From Bacteroidales bacterium (GTDB lineage Bacteria; Bacteroidota; Bacteroidia; Bacteroidales; UBA932), in the NCBI GenBank assembly GCA_015060205.1, contig SUYY01000001.1, forward strand, positions 39,717-103,716: a DNA stretch of 64,000 nt. The letters run 5' to 3'. Below, piece after piece: positions 61,282-64,000 of this stretch. Every line of letters begins with the position of its first letter. The stretch's first letter is position 1. Made by a program: the position numbers and the translations under genes. The notes under the pieces were generated by a model, which had not been told where the DNA came from, searched no databases, and was given only the letters and a program-made list of their open reading frames with translations.

Positions 61282-62823
61282 ATGAGAGAATTATATATAA
61301 CAAACTCGCTTTCGAGGAAGAAGGAAATCTTCAAGCCTATCAACGAGGGACATGTCGGACTGTATGTCTGCGGTCCTACGGTCTACGGTGACGCACATCT
61401 TGGACATGCACGTCCCGGCGTAACCTATGACGTATTCGTGAAACTGCTCAAGCATCTTGGATACAAGGTGCGTTATGTGCGCAACATCACCGATGTAGGC
61501 CATCTGGAGCACGACGCCGACGAAGGAGAGGACAAGATTGCAAAGAAGGCACGTCTGGAGCAGTTGGAGCCTATGGAGGTGGTTCAGAGGTGCACTCTCG
61601 CCTATCACGAGGCAATGCGAATGCTCAATGTCGCACCGCCATCAATCGAGCCACGCGCTTCCGGACACATCATCGAGCAGATCGACCTTGTGAAGAAGAT
61701 CCTGGATGCGGGATATGCATATGAAAGCAACGGTTCGATATATTTCGACGTACTGAAATATGACGCAGACCATAAGTACGGAGTCCTTTCCGGACGCACT
61801 CTTGACGAAGTGAAGGAAGGCACACGCGACCTTGACGGACAGCAGGACAAGAGGGCTTCATATGATTTCGCATTGTGGAAGAAGGCTTCTCCGGAGCATA
61901 TCATGCGCTGGCCTTCCCCTTGGAGCGACGGATTCCCGGGATGGCATCTGGAGTGCTCGGCGATGAGCGAGAAATACCTTGGAAAGGAATTTGACATACA
62001 TGGCGGCGGAATGGACCTTCTGTTCCCGCATCATGAGTGCGAGATAGCACAGAACACAGCCTCACGCGGCTGCAGCGGAGTGAAGTACTGGATGCACAAC
62101 AACATGATCACCATCGAAGGAAAGAAGATGGGCAAATCCCTCGGAAACTTCATCACTCTTCCGGAACTGTTTGCCGGACGTCATGAGAAACTGGAGCAGG
62201 CATACAGCCCTATGACCGTGAGATTCTTCATTCTTCAGGCACACTACAGAGGCACTCTGGACTTCAGCAATGAGGCTCTTCAGGCTGCAGAAAAGGGATT
62301 GAAGAGAATCATGCAGGCCGGTAAGGACCTTCGCGCCCTCGCTTCCGCATGCGGAGTCCAGGCAGCACCGGCGCTTGCTTACGGAGAGTTCGTTTCCGCT
62401 GTCGCACCGGACACAGTTTCCGCATCGAACGCAGAGGTCCGCGCTCTGATCGAAGGCGTCTACGAGGCTCTCTGCGATGACCTCAACACGCCTATAGCAC
62501 TGTCACTTGTCTTTGACGCAGTACGCATCATAAACACTGCAAAGGACAAGAAGATCAGCCTTGATACTTCTGATTACCAAGCACTTGTATCACTTTTCGA
62601 CAATATCGTATACGGCGTTCTGGGCCTGCGTGACGAGGAGGCATCCGATGGCGGAAAGACAGTCAAGACCATTGACGGACTCGTAGGCATGGTTCTGGAA
62701 CAGCGCAAGGCTGCAAAGGCTGCCAAAGACTGGGCGACTTCAGACCGCATCCGAGATGAACTCAAGGCTCTTGGCATCCAGATCAAGGACACAAAGGACG
62801 GAACAGAATGGACATTGGAATAG
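61282..62823 (+). CDS. cysS: Cysteinyl-tRNA synthetase
   Basis: 513 aa from the ATG at 61282 ([20 protein letters not shown]), which aligns with the usual CysRS start; the track's 61210 is too early and 61261 is the alternative. The first zinc Cys and HIGH motif are in [19 protein letters not shown]. Further marks are [31 protein letters not shown] and KMSKS-like KKMGKSLGN. The C-terminal helical DALR-like part is complete. It charges tRNA-Cys. Confidence 0.95.
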   Translation: MRELYITNSLSRKKEIFKPINEGHVGLYVCGPTVYGDAHLGHARPGVTYDVFVKLLKHLGYKVRYVRNITDVGHLEHDADEGEDKIAKKARLEQLEPMEVVQRCTLAYHEAMRMLNVAPPSIEPRASGHIIEQIDLVKKILDAGYAYESNGSIYFDVLKYDADHKYGVLSGRTLDEVKEGTRDLDGQQDKRASYDFALWKKASPEHIMRWPSPWSDGFPGWHLECSAMSEKYLGKEFDIHGGGMDLLFPHHECEIAQNTASRGCSGVKYWMHNNMITIEGKKMGKSLGNFITLPELFAGRHEKLEQAYSPMTVRFFILQAHYRGTLDFSNEALQAAEKGLKRIMQAGKDLRALASACGVQAAPALAYGEFVSAVAPDTVSASNAEVRALIEGVYEALCDDLNTPIALSLVFDAVRIINTAKDKKISLDTSDYQALVSLFDNIVYGVLGLRDEEASDGGKTVKTIDGLVGMVLEQRKAAKAAKDWATSDRIRDELKALGIQIKDTKDGTEWTLE

Positions 62824-62910
62824 TCCTGACGATAACCGGCAGAACAAACTTGGAGAATTGATTTCAGAACATCACAGACTTACAATTTTCAAAATTCCAG
62901 TCAGAATCAC

Positions 62911-63279
62911 ATGAAATTCATCGGAAACATATTATGGCTTATTCTCGGCGGCATCATAATAAGCCTCTACTACGCTCTGGTCGGACTTCTCTTCTGCATC
63001 ACCATCATCGGCATTCCGTTCGGTGTGCAGTTGTTCAAGATGGCCGGGCTTGCTCTCTGGCCTTTCGGACGTGAGGTGACAGCAGGTCCCAATGACACAG
63101 GATGCCTTGCCGTGATAATGAACATCATCTGGATAGTTTTCGGAGGCGTCGAAATCGCCCTCCTTCATCTGGGATTCGGAATATTCTGCTGCCTCACCAT
63201 CGTAGGCATCCCGTTCGGACTCCAGCACTTCAAGATGATGCTTCTTTCGTTCGTTCCTTTCGGGAAGCAGATATCTTAA
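62911..63279 (+). CDS. YccF-domain membrane protein
   Basis: 122 aa. Two related hydrophobic units, each with a TIIGIPFGVQLFKM or TIVGIPFGLQHFKM motif, are typical of YccF. Each unit starts with a Trp-Leu/Ile-rich segment (GNILWLILGGIIISLYYALVGLLFCI; MNIIWIVFGGVEIALLHLGFGIFC). It is an inner-membrane protein of unknown function. Two REP-like hairpins follow its stop. Confidence 0.9.
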   Translation: MKFIGNILWLILGGIIISLYYALVGLLFCITIIGIPFGVQLFKMAGLALWPFGREVTAGPNDTGCLAVIMNIIWIVFGGVEIALLHLGFGIFCCLTIVGIPFGLQHFKMMLLSFVPFGKQIS

Positions 63280-63283
63280 ATGA

Positions 63284-63373
63284 CACCTGTTACGGTTTAG
63301 TTGGGAAAGCGTAACAGGTGCCATGAAATTTTACCCCACCTGTTACGGTTTCATTGCGAAAGCGTAGCAGGTG
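63284..63373. repeat. Two tandem REP-like hairpins next to a RAYT gene
   Basis: Two 37-nt units at 63284-63320 and 63337-63373. Each has arms CACCTGTTACG and CGTAACAGGTG (the second unit carries CGTAGCAGGTG) around similar loops (GGTTT.NATTGNGAAAG). The second ends 3 nt before the transposase stop. Placement beside a REP-associated tyrosine transposase is the expected arrangement for such elements. They may also act as the transcription end for yccF. Confidence 0.85.
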
Positions 63374-63376
63374 GTT

Positions 63377-64000
63377 TTACACTACCCTATCTACTATTTC
63401 CGGGCTTAGTCTCGTAACCCTTGCAATCTGCTTGGCACCCGCCCCGAAATTACGTTTCATTAAGGTGCACAGTTTCACCCTGTCTTTCATCGGCAACTGA
63501 TATAGGGAACTGCACCCGAACTCCAGTCTGATAAGTTCACTCATCTGGGTCAGCAGTTCCTGGTCTGTCAATGTCACACTCTCCGTAATACCGAGACGCA
63601 CTTCGACATCATTCTCAACTTTTCTGGCAATAGACATCATCAGCCTCGCAGGATGACGGAATATATCCTCCACCACCTTTACGTTTACATAACATGAAGG
63701 GAGAATCATACCATTGTCATCCATCACATATGCAGTAGGCACGACCCTATGTGAACGAAGAACGCTAAGACGTTTCCTTACGCTCAAATCATTCAGCCTT
63801 ATCCCAGAGGGTTGATATGGTCCTCTGAAATACAGCGATATCGAGGACCATTCATAATGATAGGGCATCATGAACACACCTGCTGCAAGCGGATTGCGGA
63901 GGACATATGCTATCGCATTTTCCAGATATTCCCGACTGTCTATCATATCGATCTGAACATTCACATCTTTCAGTCCCTTACTTCCCCACAACCAAGTCTC
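63377..64000 (-). CDS. REP-associated tyrosine transposase (RAYT, Y1_Tnp-like), 5' end off-window
   Basis: The minus-strand frame is open to the right edge (ETWLWGSKGLKDV), so only the C-terminal 207 residues are visible; the track's start at 63991 is a TTG. The region YLENAIAYVLRNPLAAGVF with the later YEWSSISLYF is the conserved C-terminal half of Bacteroidota RAYT/IS200-like Y1 transposases. The HUH and catalytic Tyr would be further upstream. The C-terminal about 110 residues form a helical DNA-binding-like region (KIARKVENDVEVRLGI; QIARVTRLSPEIV). Adjacent REP-like hairpins at 63284-63373 support the identification. Confidence 0.8.
   Translation of the reverse strand, partial: ETWLWGSKGLKDVNVQIDMIDSREYLENAIAYVLRNPLAAGVFMMPYHYEWSSISLYFRGPYQPSGIRLNDLSVRKRLSVLRSHRVVPTAYVMDDNGMILPSCYVNVKVVEDIFRHPARLMMSIARKVENDVEVRLGITESVTLTDQELLTQMSELIRLEFGCSSLYQLPMKDRVKLCTLMKRNFGAGAKQIARVTRLSPEIVDRVV

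Noticed and set aside
1-64000. tRNA or rRNA genes
   Set aside because: No cloverleaf with CCA end or rRNA-like sequence was seen in any of the gaps by eye; a tRNAscan-SE/Rfam run would settle it.

Overview
The window looks like a chromosomal stretch from a member of the Bacteroidota, most likely order Bacteroidales. Three things point there. Promoters follow the Bacteroidota pattern (TTTG about 19-22 nt upstream of TAnnTTTG) and genes generally lack strong Shine-Dalgarno sites. Surface genes are typical of the group: fimbrillin-like lipoproteins, a FISUMP domain, WG repeats and a TonB system. Housekeeping genes such as purL, lysS, recJ and the nucleoside kinase have Bacteroidota-style architectures. 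I cannot name a genus. No rRNA, tRNA or CRISPR array was recognised.

Layout: 0-7.2 kb holds a truncated subtilase, two small lipoprotein genes, and two tandem paralogous fimbrillin-like lipoproteins. These two have different C-terminal domains (phosphodiester glycosidase; FISUMP), and each is preceded by a tiny ORF of 38-40 codons that the ORF track missed. 7.2-10 kb has a convergent intergenic region rich in hairpins, then a ROK sugar kinase and FHS sugar transporter operon whose leader contains a terminator-like hairpin. 10-27.3 kb is mostly housekeeping: outer-membrane protein, AraC regulator, acyl-CoA ligase, deoxynucleoside kinase, MBL hydrolase, UvrA, nucleoside kinase, ExbB-ExbD-TonB, an rRNA pseudouridine synthase with a repetitive N-terminus, Era, ParC and shikimate kinase.

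27.3-33.4 kb is an AT-rich accessory island. Its core is an HpaII-like type II restriction-modification operon: a Vsr-cytosine methyltransferase fusion, an HpaII-family endonuclease, and a DUF2806-like protein. The island lies between the two halves of a PIN-domain toxin gene whose RelB/DinJ-type antitoxin is still intact. The left junction carries the last 31 codons of a tyrosine recombinase. This is the most interesting part of the window.

33.4-64 kb returns to core genes: a Pif1-like helicase, RecJ, LysS, a YhhN-family protein, an O-methyltransferase, an M16 peptidase, DnaX, LptB, WG-repeat surface proteins, and a long minus-strand run purE-purL-purF-phosphatase-metG-murB-murA. An esterase, cysS, a YccF protein and the edge of a REP-associated transposase (RAYT) flanked by two REP-like hairpins follow. 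murB and metG contain in-frame palindromic repeat insertions, and MurA has Asp in place of the catalytic Cys, a change known to give fosfomycin insensitivity.
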